From Rhodovibrionaceae bacterium (GTDB taxonomy: Bacteria > Pseudomonadota > Alphaproteobacteria > Kiloniellales > DSM-21159), in assembly GCA_028279885.1 (NCBI GenBank), contig JANQMX010000027.1, forward strand, positions 1-40,366: a stretch of DNA of 40,366 nt, in the 5' to 3' direction. The stretch's first letter is position 1. The number at the start of each line of letters is the position of its first letter. Under the pieces are notes generated by a model. The model was not told the origin of the DNA and made no database searches. It worked only from the letters and a program-made list of their open reading frames with translations. The position numbers were made by a program, and so were the translations under genes. Of this stretch, positions 7,632 through 15,985 are shown in pieces.

Positions 7632-8659
7632 GACATTGCCTCGGTCAGCGGGTGCTCGACATCGTATTGTGGGTGAAAACAACGAACCGCGCGCGTTCCC
7701 TCCAAGATCTTCAGGTCCGGTTTGTCGAGGCACGTATCCGTCGCGAAACCGCAACGAGGGCGGAACTTGCACCCTTCGATCCCAATGCCTGGCGGCGGCG
7801 CGGAGCCCGGTATCTGCGGCAGGCGTTTTGCGTCGGGGTTATTCGTTGGGATCGAATCGAGAAGCCCCTTGGTATAGGGGTGCAATGGTCGATTCAGGAT
7901 AGTCTCGACGGACCCCTGCTCGACGATCTGTCCGGCATACATCACGAGCAGTCTGTCGGCGAGTTCGGACACCACCGCGAGATCGTGCGTAACCCAGATG
8001 AAGGAGGTGCCCGTTTCCTCGCGCAGCTTGCGGACCTCACCCAGTATCTGTGCCTGAGTCGTCACGTCGAGCGCTGTCGTCGGTTCGTCCGCGATAATCA
8101 GCGAAGGCCGGTTCAGCATCGCCATGGCAATGCAAACGCGTTGGCGCATCCCGCCTGAAAGCTGATGAGGATAGGCATGCATGCGTTCATCGGGCGAAGG
8201 GATGCCCAGCTTGCCCAACAGGTCGCGACAGTGCTGCCGGGCATCCGCCATCGGCATGGCTTGGTGCGCGGCAATGACATTCGTCATCTGACGGCCGATC
8301 CGCATGGTCGGGGACAAGGTGGTCAAGGGATCCTGGAACACCATGGAGATGCGGCGCCCCCGCAGACCACGCAGTTCCCGTTCCGGCAATCCGACCAGAT
8401 CGTTTCCTTCGAACACGACCTTTCCAGCTGCAATCCGGCCCGGCGGATCGATCAGGCCGAGGATCGAAAATCCGACCATCGTCTTCCCGGAGCCGGACTC
8501 TCCGACCAGGCCAACGACCTCGCCATGTCCGATCTCGAAATCGACGCCATCGACGGCCTGGACCGTTCCGCTGACCGTCGTGAAGTGCGTGGACAAGCCC
8601 CGAACCTTCAGCAGGGGTTCGCGGTGAGTGGCGGCAATGGGTGAGAGATCCTGCATCAT
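7628..8659 (-). CDS. Peptide-type ABC transporter ATP-binding protein, DppD/OppD family (system 1)
   Basis: A 343-residue ATPase with Walker A GESGSGKT (53-60), FQDPLTTLSPTM after the Q-loop Gln, signature LSGGMRQRV (167-175), Walker B LIIADEP (187-193), WVTHDLA, and the Cys-bearing C-terminal segment CKFRPRCGFATDTC. The start ATG at 8659 overlaps the preceding permease stop (ATGA). A second ATG follows directly at 8656. The long in-frame extension to 8971 overlaps the permease gene and was discarded. It pairs with the next ATPase as the heterodimeric motor of a dipeptide/oligopeptide-family importer. Confidence 0.93.
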   Translation of the reverse strand: MMQDLSPIAATHREPLLKVRGLSTHFTTVSGTVQAVDGVDFEIGHGEVVGLVGESGSGKTMVGFSILGLIDPPGRIAAGKVVFEGNDLVGLPERELRGLRGRRISMVFQDPLTTLSPTMRIGRQMTNVIAAHQAMPMADARQHCRDLLGKLGIPSPDERMHAYPHQLSGGMRQRVCIAMAMLNRPSLIIADEPTTALDVTTQAQILGEVRKLREETGTSFIWVTHDLAVVSELADRLLVMYAGQIVEQGSVETILNRPLHPYTKGLLDSIPTNNPDAKRLPQIPGSAPPPGIGIEGCKFRPRCGFATDTCLDKPDLKILEGTRAVRCFHPQYDVEHPLTEAMS

Positions 8660-9513
8660 CGCTCCGACCGCGGGTTCAGCACTTCTCGCAGTCGGTCGCC
8701 CACGATGTTGATCGCGATGATGACGGCGATAAGAACCAGACCGGGGTAGATGCTGAGCCAGTAGTTGCCGCTCAACATGAAGGGGTAGCCGTTGGCGATG
8801 AGAAGCCCCAGGGAGGGTTGCGTAATCGGCAGACCGACGCCGAGGAATGACAGGGTTGCCTCGATCGAAATGGCCGATGCGACCTCGACCGTCGCCAGGA
8901 TGCTGAGCGGTGCCATGCAGTTCGGCAGAATGTGCCTGAACATGACCCTGGACGGACTGTAGGCAAGGCACTGCGCCGCCTCGACATATTCGCGCTCACG
9001 CTCGACCATTGCCGCGCCTCGGACAGTGCGCGCATAGCGCGCCCACTGCACGGCGACGATGGCGATGGTCACCTTCTCGATACCGGTGCCGAGCAGTGCA
9101 ACGAGCATGAGGGCGATGAGAACCGCCGGAAAAGAGAGTTGCATGTCGACGATGCGCATCAGCACCGCATCCGTCCGCCCACCCGCGTAAGCGGACAGGA
9201 GACCGATTGACGTGCCCAGCACGACGGCAATGGCCGTCGCCACAAAGGCGACCCCCAGGCTGATACGGAGGCCATAGAGAACCGCACTGAACACGTCCCT
9301 ACCCTGGTCGTCGGTGCCCAGGAGAAAGAGCGTTCCATCCGCATTCCGGGTCAGCGGCGGCAGACGCGCATCGAGAATATAGAGCTGGGCCAGGTCGTAG
9401 GGGTCCTGGGGCGCGATCCAAGGCGCAAATAGTGCCGCGAGGATCGTTATGCCGAGCAGCCCGATCGCCAGCAGAACCAACTTCGAATCGGTAAAGGCGC
9501 TTAACTTTCCCAT
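8656..9513 (-). CDS. Peptide-type ABC transporter permease, DppC family (system 1)
   Basis: A 285-residue inner-membrane permease. It has an N-terminal membrane helix (about 11-33), then the conserved HLLGTDDQGRD-type segment (here FLLGTDDQGRDVFSAVLYG), further helices, and the cytoplasmic EAA loop EAAQCLAYSPSRVMFRHILP that contacts the ATPases. Length and architecture are normal for DppC. It lies 9 bp after the DppB-like gene and overlaps the DppD-like gene by four bases, so all four membrane and motor genes are probably translated in a coupled way. Confidence 0.93.
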   Translation of the reverse strand: MGKLSAFTDSKLVLLAIGLLGITILAALFAPWIAPQDPYDLAQLYILDARLPPLTRNADGTLFLLGTDDQGRDVFSAVLYGLRISLGVAFVATAIAVVLGTSIGLLSAYAGGRTDAVLMRIVDMQLSFPAVLIALMLVALLGTGIEKVTIAIVAVQWARYARTVRGAAMVEREREYVEAAQCLAYSPSRVMFRHILPNCMAPLSILATVEVASAISIEATLSFLGVGLPITQPSLGLLIANGYPFMLSGNYWLSIYPGLVLIAVIIAINIVGDRLREVLNPRSER

Positions 9514-9522
9514 GGGTCGACG

Positions 9523-10497
9523 TCAGCTCGCCTTGACCAGGCGAATCCGCGGATCCAGCGCTGCCGTGATGAGATCGACGATGAAGCTGATCACCAGGAA
9601 CATCGTCACGACGAACAACAGATAGGCAATGATGACCGGTCTGTCGGAAACCTTAATGGAGTCGATGATCAGTTTGCCGATACCCGGCCAGGCAAAGACC
9701 GTTTCCGTGACCACCGCGAAGGCCACCAGCGTGCCGAATATGAGGCCCATCATGGTCACGATGGGGATCAGGATGTTCCTCAGAACGTAGCTCACGAGAA
9801 TCCGCTGCGGCGAAATCCCCATGGCGCGTGCGAACTTCACATAGTCCATCCGGTTGTGCTCCCGCACGCCCGCTCTGGTAAGCCGGATGATCAACGCCAG
9901 GGGGAAAAGCGAAAGCGCGAGGGCCGGCAGGGCCATGTGGGCCAGGCCGCTCGCCGTGAGCAGCGACGTTTCGATGCCGAGCACCGTCGCCACGTCGCCT
10001 CGGCCGCCAGTCGGAACCCAGCCAAGCTCCAGTGAAAAGACAATAATCATGATCAGAGCAATCCAGAACGTCGGAAGACTGATCCCCAGGATCGACAGAG
10101 AGGAGATCAGACGTGCAAGCCAGTTGTTCGCCATGTAGCCGGCCAGCAGGCCGAGGGGCACGCCGACCAAGAACGCGATGACAAGACCGGCGACAACCAG
10201 CTCAAGCGTCGCGGGCAGCCGGCTCGCGATCAGCTCCAGAGATGGCAGCGCATGGACATAGGACGTTCCGAGATCGCCGCGAAGAGCGGACAGAACGAAA
10301 CGGACGTACTGCTCATGAAGCGGGCGGTCCAAGCCGAGTTGGCGGAGCGTTTCCTGAACCACTTCGGCGGGCGCGCTGGGGTCGACGAGCACATAGAGAG
10401 GGTTCCCGATCGCAAAGACACCGACGAAGATGATGATGGACACAACCAGCAGCGTGACGATTCCCTGGAACAACAGTCTCACCAGGAACGCGCCCAT
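9523..10497 (-). CDS. Peptide-type ABC transporter permease, DppB family (system 1)
   Basis: A 324-residue membrane protein with the DppB pattern: first helix at about 6-28, periplasmic LRQLGLDRPLHEQYVRF segment, GDLGTSY, helices through FWIALIMIIVF, the EAA-like loop KFARAMGISPQRILVSYVLRN and the VVTETVFAWPGIG signature. ATG at 10497 follows GGGAGAGAG at suitable distance; a GTG directly upstream (10500) is an equal alternative. It is 37 bp after the binding-protein gene with no hairpin between them, unlike the other binding-protein operons in this window. Confidence 0.92.
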   Translation of the reverse strand: MGAFLVRLLFQGIVTLLVVSIIIFVGVFAIGNPLYVLVDPSAPAEVVQETLRQLGLDRPLHEQYVRFVLSALRGDLGTSYVHALPSLELIASRLPATLELVVAGLVIAFLVGVPLGLLAGYMANNWLARLISSLSILGISLPTFWIALIMIIVFSLELGWVPTGGRGDVATVLGIETSLLTASGLAHMALPALALSLFPLALIIRLTRAGVREHNRMDYVKFARAMGISPQRILVSYVLRNILIPIVTMMGLIFGTLVAFAVVTETVFAWPGIGKLIIDSIKVSDRPVIIAYLLFVVTMFLVISFIVDLITAALDPRIRLVKAS

Positions 10498-10537
10498 CAC
10501 CTCTCTCCCGTGCGTCTTGTTGTTTTTCTTTCCAACC

Positions 10538-12139
10538 TTACTCCGATTTCGACACCGAATCGGCGATGGTGCTTTGATCGGCGTGGACCTGGTATTCGAG
10601 GCCCTTCCGCGATGCGACGATCACGCTTGTGTAGAACAGCGGAATGACCGCCAAATCTTCGATGGCGCGCTTCACCGCCTGACTCTGCACCTTACCTCTT
10701 TCTTCGGCATCCAATGTGGCCGCGGCCTCTTCGATCAGGGCATCGATCTCCGCGTTGGAATAGTGGCCGATATTCCAGGTGCCGAAGCCGCGATCCGGGG
10801 CGTAGGAATGGATCGTGTGGGTCAGCGCGCCACCGGCGTCGCCACTCGTGCCACTGCCGAACGAGAGCATCATCAAGCTGGTCCGGTCACCTTGATGGTC
10901 TCGGATCTTGGGGAACATAACCGCCTTGGGCAACGCCTCGACCGTCATCCGCAGGCCCAGACGAGCGAGCATTTGGCCGATCGCCTGACAGAGACGCCCG
11001 TCGTTCACGTAGCGATCGTTCGTACAGTGGATGGTCAGGTCGAAGCCGTCGGCATAGCCGGCCTCGGCCAGTAGATTTCGGGCCTGATCGAGGTCGAAAG
11101 CGAGCGGCGGCATGCCTTCGGCATGCCCCAAGACGGCAGGCGCCACGTTCTGGTTCGCCGGTACACCGGCACCGTCCATCACCCGATCGACCAGGGCCTG
11201 CCGATCGATGGCCATCGCCATCGCTTTGCGAACGCGGAAATCCAGCATCGGATTCGGAACAAGCGGCTTGCCGTCGGCCCCGAGGACATAAGGCGATTGA
11301 TTTCGGCCCGTATCGGGAATCAGGTACATCGTCCGATCCGTCGTGCCTTTGTGCACGGCGATGTTGGGGTCCGCCTCCAACCGCGCCACATCCACCGGCG
11401 GCACGTAGTCGATGACCTCCACGTCGCCGCCGAGCAACGCGGCCACGCGAGCGGCATCGTCGGAGATCACCCGAAAGACCACTTTGTCCCATTTCGGTTG
11501 GTCACCGAAGTACTTGTCGTTCCGCTCCAAGACCAAGCGATCGCCGGGCTTGAACTCGACGAAGCGATAAGGACCGGCGCCAATCGCAGCTTTCCCGGAG
11601 ATGAAATCCGCCTGTCTTGCGGTCCCCGCAACGCCGGCTGGGATGATGGCAACCTGCGCAATCTGGTGCAGCAATGCCGGGTTCGGCTTGGCGGTCTTGA
11701 AGCGGACCGTCTCTTGGTCGACGGCCTCAAAGCCGGTCACGCCCCTCAAGGCACCCTTGTACGAGGCCGCCGCATTGGGAAGGTTGAGGGCACGATCGAA
11801 TGAGGCCACGACGTCAGCCGCAGTTACCGGCTCTCCATTATGGAACCGAGCCTCCGGGTCGAGCTGGAAATCCCAGGTCGTCTCGTCGACCAATTCCCAG
11901 GACTTCGCCAGCATGGGCTGCACCCGAATGCGTTCGTCCAGACGAACCAAAGAGCCGTAGAGTTGCACGTTGTAAGCCCGGTTTGGCGTGGACCAGAAGA
12001 AATGCGGATCCATCGTCATTTCCGAGCGCGTCGCAATCGTGATCTCGGCAGCCTGGGCTGGAATCACGCCAATCGCCATCAGCGCCAGGCCAGCAACCGC
12101 AACCAGGTGCTTGAGCTTGCTTTGCCTATCTTCTCTCAT
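10538..12139 (-). CDS. Peptide-type ABC transporter periplasmic binding protein, DppA family (system 1)
   Basis: A 533-residue SBP_bac_5 protein. The signal peptide is clear (basic start, hydrophobic core 11-28, AQA cleavage after residue 30). The mature part opens with EITIATRSEMTMDPHFFWS and contains RFHNGEPVTAADV and FDLDQARNLLAEAGY, both typical of the family. Such proteins bind di- and oligopeptides but also opines, nickel complexes or glutathione, so the ligand is open. The start is supported by GGGAGGAC at 12146-12153. An 81-bp gap separates it from the DadA-like gene, so it may have its own promoter in addition to read-through. Confidence 0.92.
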   Translation of the reverse strand: MREDRQSKLKHLVAVAGLALMAIGVIPAQAAEITIATRSEMTMDPHFFWSTPNRAYNVQLYGSLVRLDERIRVQPMLAKSWELVDETTWDFQLDPEARFHNGEPVTAADVVASFDRALNLPNAAASYKGALRGVTGFEAVDQETVRFKTAKPNPALLHQIAQVAIIPAGVAGTARQADFISGKAAIGAGPYRFVEFKPGDRLVLERNDKYFGDQPKWDKVVFRVISDDAARVAALLGGDVEVIDYVPPVDVARLEADPNIAVHKGTTDRTMYLIPDTGRNQSPYVLGADGKPLVPNPMLDFRVRKAMAMAIDRQALVDRVMDGAGVPANQNVAPAVLGHAEGMPPLAFDLDQARNLLAEAGYADGFDLTIHCTNDRYVNDGRLCQAIGQMLARLGLRMTVEALPKAVMFPKIRDHQGDRTSLMMLSFGSGTSGDAGGALTHTIHSYAPDRGFGTWNIGHYSNAEIDALIEEAAATLDAEERGKVQSQAVKRAIEDLAVIPLFYTSVIVASRKGLEYQVHADQSTIADSVSKSE

Positions 12140-12168
12140 CTGTGCGTCCTCCCTGCTTTCCGGTTTTT

Positions 12169-12201
12169 TTGATCCGAGTATTGATCGAGCGTGTTGATCG
12201 A
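12169..12201. repeat. Three TTGATC repeats in the gap before the peptide transporter genes
   Basis: TTGATCCGA (12169), TTGATCGAG (12181) and TTGATCGAA (12194) recur at 12- and 13-bp spacing in the 81-bp gap between the DadA-like stop and the binding-protein start. Near-helical phasing could mark a regulator or promoter region for the transporter genes. The motif is short, so chance is not excluded. Confidence 0.3.
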
Positions 12202-12220
12202 AATCGCCGATGCTAACGCC

Positions 12221-13480
12221 CTACCCCCTTGCCCCTTGGAACCGCGAAGCGGAGTAGGGAGTGAGATCGATCGCCGGCGGCCGCCTTGCGACGAGGTCTG
12301 CGATAAGCTGCCCGGTCACGGCGGCATAGGTAACGCCCAAGTGCCCATGGCCGAACGCCATCAAGACGTTGTCCGTCCGCGGTGCGGGACCTATTACCGG
12401 CATCGAGTCCGGCAACGACGGCCGAAAACCGAGCCAGGCGCGACACCCGTCGCGCCGCAGACCGGGCAGCAGCTGTTCGGCAAAGCCAACCATCCGCTCG
12501 GCTATGGCAAAGTTCGCCGACGCCTTCAGCCCGCCGAATTCAACGGTTCCACTGACCCGCAGACCATCCGTCATGGGTGTAAGGGCAATGCTGTGATCGC
12601 CGGATATGATAGGAACGCGAAGCTGCACCCGGGGATCGGGGAGCATTGCGTGATAGCCGCGTTCCGTATCCAAGGGGACGCGCGCGCCGCACATGCGGGC
12701 AAGCCGCCGCGACCAAGCGCCGGCGGCGACCACGACCTTGCCGAACCGTCGCCGACCGGCGGTGGTTTCGAGGCTTGGACGGTCATCGCGGTCTATGCTG
12801 ATCGAATCCACGCCGGCGAGCAGGATTTGTCCCTGTTCCTCGACGAAAGCCCCGGCCAAGCTCTGTGCGAGCTTTTGGGGGTCGACGGTGTGCCGTGCAT
12901 CGGGAAAGTAAACGCCCTTGCGATGCTCGGATGAGAGTGCCGGTTCAAGCTGCTGCAGCTCAGCCTTCTCCAGAACTTGAAAACGCACGCCACGACGCCT
13001 GCGCAGGTCTCGCGCCCAAGAGCTTCCTTCAAACGAGGCCTCGGTCTTATAGGGAAACAGCAGACCGCGTGCCTGGATCAGAGCATGATAGTCTTCACGG
13101 GACAGAAGTTCCCGATAAGCCGGCTGCGCCCGTTCGAGGAGTTGAGCGAGCGCAATTGAGATCCGTTCGACCCGGTCTGGACTGCTGGCACGAACCAGAC
13201 GCCATAGCCAAGGAGCGATGCGTGGCAGATAGGACCACCGAATAGCGAGCGGGCCCGCACGGCCGACCAGCATGCGAGGGACCTTCCAGATGAGTCCCGG
13301 CGTGCCGACCGGAACGCAGCCGCCGCTTGACATCAGGCCCGCATTGCCATAGCTGGCGCCGCTTCCCACTTCGTTTGGTTCGATCAGGGTCACATCGTGA
13401 CCGTCGCGACGCAGCGACAGAGCGCAACAGACGCCGACCAGCCCGGCGCCGATGACGGCGATTGCGTGGCGCTCCGTCAC
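12221..13480 (-). CDS. DadA-like FAD-dependent amino acid oxidoreductase
   Basis: A 419-residue member of the DAO/DadA family. The FAD-binding dinucleotide motif VIGAGLVGVCCALSLRRDG opens the protein (GAGLVG 11-16), followed by the acidic LIEP end of the second strand. GYHAMLPD, TVEFGG and the C-terminal GHGHLGVTYAAVTGQL are typical. Family members oxidise D-amino acids, N-methyl or cyclic amines (D-alanine, D-hydroxyproline, opines) to the 2-oxo acid or imine, passing electrons to the respiratory chain. The GTG start at 13480 overlaps the dipeptidase stop (GTGA) and has GAGGTG upstream. With the transporter, dipeptidase and aldehyde dehydrogenase nearby, it likely catalyses a central oxidation step (inference). 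The exact substrate is unknown. Confidence 0.85.
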   Translation of the reverse strand: MTERHAIAVIGAGLVGVCCALSLRRDGHDVTLIEPNEVGSGASYGNAGLMSSGGCVPVGTPGLIWKVPRMLVGRAGPLAIRWSYLPRIAPWLWRLVRASSPDRVERISIALAQLLERAQPAYRELLSREDYHALIQARGLLFPYKTEASFEGSSWARDLRRRRGVRFQVLEKAELQQLEPALSSEHRKGVYFPDARHTVDPQKLAQSLAGAFVEEQGQILLAGVDSISIDRDDRPSLETTAGRRRFGKVVVAAGAWSRRLARMCGARVPLDTERGYHAMLPDPRVQLRVPIISGDHSIALTPMTDGLRVSGTVEFGGLKASANFAIAERMVGFAEQLLPGLRRDGCRAWLGFRPSLPDSMPVIGPAPRTDNVLMAFGHGHLGVTYAAVTGQLIADLVARRPPAIDLTPYSASRFQGARG

Positions 13481-14511
13481 GCCGCACCTCGCTTTCCCGC
13501 CGCGGCCGACCCGTCGACGATGTTCGCAAACACCCTCAGAAAGTTGCCACCCAGAACCCCTCGCACATCCTCATCGCTGTACCGGTGACGGCACATGAGG
13601 TCGACGACCGGAGACACGATCTCGGGCGGTGCAAAGTTGTCGAACCGCACCGGCCTGCCGTCGTTCGAAGGCCACTGATCCGCCGTCTTGCGCGCCATCT
13701 CCGCGAACCGCTCGACATGGATTATGAAGTCGAACCCGAGACCGACATGGCGGGCGCCGACGAGCTCGGCCAGATAATCGACATGCCGGAAGATGGTCTC
13801 GGCCGACGCGTCACCTGTGTCGCTCAGGAACGCGCCGACGCCGTTGACGCCCACGACACCGTCCGTCGCAGCGCAGGCCTTGACCTGATCGTCCCGGATA
13901 TTCCTGTAGTGCGGGAAGACACCGAATGCGTTCGAATGGGAGAAGATAAACGGGGCCCTGGAAACCTCGATCGCCTCCATCGTCGTGCGATAGCCGCAGT
14001 GCGAGCCATCGACAATCATCCCGACCCGGTTCATTTCTTCGATGAGGCGGATCCCGAAGCGGCTCAGGCCGGCATCCGTTTCTTCTGCACAGCCGCCGCC
14101 CACGGCATTCTTGTTGTTGTAGGCGAGCAACATGTGCGTAACCCCGAGTCCAGATAGCTGCGCCACCCGGGAAACGTCACCGGCCAGACAGTTCGTGCCT
14201 TGCAGATTGAAGCTGACGGCCAGCTTGCCCCGGGTCTGCGCGGCCTGGATTTCGGAAGAGCTACGGACGACGACGAACTTGTCGGGCTGCCGTTCGAGCG
14301 TGGTTGTGATCTGGGAAAGGCGCTGCGGAACGATGTCCGGGTCGCAGACGGAATCGTTTCCGACAGTGATCGAGACAAAGCCGTAGCCGGCCGCCAGATA
14401 GCGGTCCAATGTGCCGATATCGTTCAAATCGCTAAACATGCCCGGAAGCGTCATGTCCCAGACCAGGCTGTCACGGATCAGTCTCTCGGCGCGGTGCTTC
14501 TCGTCTGGCAT
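13477..14511 (-). CDS. M19 (renal dipeptidase) family protein with altered metal site
   Basis: A 344-residue protein recognisable by YNNKNAVGGGCAEETDAGLS, IVDGSHCGYRTTMEAIEVS (His171), PFIFSHSNA (His192) and the RNI motif at 203-205. Family members are zinc dipeptidases that also accept D-residues and dehydropeptides. Two ligand motifs are changed. The N-terminal HxD motif reads DMT (19-21), and the bridging Glu position reads Gln (FNLQG, Gln104). The remaining histidines and a GLGFDF Asp are kept. It may bind one metal, use a different reaction, or be a divergent amidohydrolase. The start is one base after the aldehyde dehydrogenase stop. No signal peptide is visible, so it acts in the cytoplasm on imported substrate. 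Confidence 0.82.
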   Translation of the reverse strand: MPDEKHRAERLIRDSLVWDMTLPGMFSDLNDIGTLDRYLAAGYGFVSITVGNDSVCDPDIVPQRLSQITTTLERQPDKFVVVRSSSEIQAAQTRGKLAVSFNLQGTNCLAGDVSRVAQLSGLGVTHMLLAYNNKNAVGGGCAEETDAGLSRFGIRLIEEMNRVGMIVDGSHCGYRTTMEAIEVSRAPFIFSHSNAFGVFPHYRNIRDDQVKACAATDGVVGVNGVGAFLSDTGDASAETIFRHVDYLAELVGARHVGLGFDFIIHVERFAEMARKTADQWPSNDGRPVRFDNFAPPEIVSPVVDLMCRHRYSDEDVRGVLGGNFLRVFANIVDGSAAAGKRGAA

Positions 14512-14512
14512 C

Positions 14513-15985
14513 TCACAGGTTCCCGTAGACGACTTTCACCGCCGTGTAGAACTCCCGCGCGAATTGACTGCGTTCCGGCGGCCCGAACGAGGAGGCCTTG
14601 CGGCCCGTGAAAGGCGCATGGAAGTCCATGCCGGCGGTCGAGCCGTTGACGACGACCATTCCGGCTTGCGCGTGGGTCTTGAAATGCCGCCAGATTTTGG
14701 GGTCCTGCGTAACGATCCCGGCCGAGAGACCGAATTCGGTGTCGTTGGCCACGTGCAAGGCCTGCTCGTAGTCATCGACGCGAATGACGGCTGCAATGGG
14801 ACCGAAGATCTCCTCCCGGTTGATCCGCATCGCGTTGTCCGTATCGACGAACAGCGCGGGTGAGAGGTAGTAGCCGGCCGTTCGCAGCGAGAGCCTTTCA
14901 CCGCCCGTAACAAGAACCGCACCCTCTCGTCGACCGATCTCCAAGTACGATAGGTCGATGTCGAGTTGTTCCTGGCTGACGACCGGCCCTATGTCGGTGC
15001 TCGGCTCAACGGCGTCACCGACCCGCAAGGTCTTCAGCCTCTCGGTCAGGGCATCGACAAAGCGGTTATGAACGCCTTTAGTCACGACGAGGCGGGAGGA
15101 TGCGGTGCAGCGCTGCCCGGTCGAGAAATAGGCGCCTTGGACAGCGGCATCGACCGCCCTGTCGATGTCGGCGTCGTCAAGCACGATCAGCGGGTTCTTG
15201 CCGCCCATCTCAAGTTGGATGCGGGCGCCCCGCGCCAGGCATGTCTCGGCAACGTGCCGGCCGACAGGTTGAGACCCCGTAAACGACACGGCCGCCACGT
15301 CCGCAGACGCGACGATGGCCTCGCCGACCTCCGCTCCAGGCCCCATGACCAGGTTGAAGACGCCGTTCGGGAGGCCGCTCCGCGAGATGATCTCGGCGAA
15401 GGCCCAGGCCGTTGCCGGCACGAGATCCGCAGGCTTGAGGATCACACAGTTCCCGAAAGCCAGCGCCGGCGCCGTCTTCCATGCCGGTATCGAGGCCGGG
15501 AAGTTCCAAGGCGTGATCAGGCCAACAACACCCAGGGGCTCTCGAAGTATCTCGATTTCAGTCCCCGCTCGCGTCGACGTCAAACGCTCACCCGCGGCGC
15601 GAAGCGGCTCGCCGGCAAAGACCTTGAACAAGGCGCCGGCCCGTGAGACTTCATTGACCGCTTCTGCCAGCGTTTTTCCCTCTTCGCGGGCCAACAGTCG
15701 GCCAATCTCCTCCTGGCGGGCGACGATCTCCGAGCCGATGCGGTCGAGGATTTCGAAGCGCTGGTACGGCGATGCGGCGGCCCAGGCCGGCGCCGCGGCC
15801 TTCGCGGCCGCGATTGCGGCCTCCGCGTCGGACCGGCTGCCGACAGCGAACTCGCCGATCACATCGGATGTATCGGAGGGATTGATGTTGGGCGCGAAAC
15901 TCTGCCCGTGTACCCACTGTCCATTGATGAAGTTCGCATAGGTCGTCCGGGCTTGCTGCGAAGGCTGCGGTCCGATGGGATTCAT
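14513..15985 (-). CDS. NAD(P)-dependent aldehyde dehydrogenase, 2-oxoglutarate-semialdehyde dehydrogenase-like
   Basis: A 490-residue ALDH with all key residues: Asn161 (TPWNFP), Lys184 (LKPAD), Glu259 (LEMGGKNP) and catalytic Cys293 (GQRCTASS). The C-terminal stretch (PFTGRKASSFGPPERSQFAR, then EFYTAVKVVYGN) resembles alpha-ketoglutaric semialdehyde dehydrogenases of sugar-acid and hydroxyproline pathways, but succinate-semialdehyde or aminoaldehyde substrates are possible. ATG at 15985 overlaps the aminotransferase stop (ATGA). The frame is open much further upstream, but that part lies over the aminotransferase gene. Together with the ArgD-like enzyme this gives a plausible amine to aldehyde to acid route (inference). 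Confidence 0.9.
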   Translation of the reverse strand: MNPIGPQPSQQARTTYANFINGQWVHGQSFAPNINPSDTSDVIGEFAVGSRSDAEAAIAAAKAAAPAWAAASPYQRFEILDRIGSEIVARQEEIGRLLAREEGKTLAEAVNEVSRAGALFKVFAGEPLRAAGERLTSTRAGTEIEILREPLGVVGLITPWNFPASIPAWKTAPALAFGNCVILKPADLVPATAWAFAEIISRSGLPNGVFNLVMGPGAEVGEAIVASADVAAVSFTGSQPVGRHVAETCLARGARIQLEMGGKNPLIVLDDADIDRAVDAAVQGAYFSTGQRCTASSRLVVTKGVHNRFVDALTERLKTLRVGDAVEPSTDIGPVVSQEQLDIDLSYLEIGRREGAVLVTGGERLSLRTAGYYLSPALFVDTDNAMRINREEIFGPIAAVIRVDDYEQALHVANDTEFGLSAGIVTQDPKIWRHFKTHAQAGMVVVNGSTAGMDFHAPFTGRKASSFGPPERSQFAREFYTAVKVVYGNL

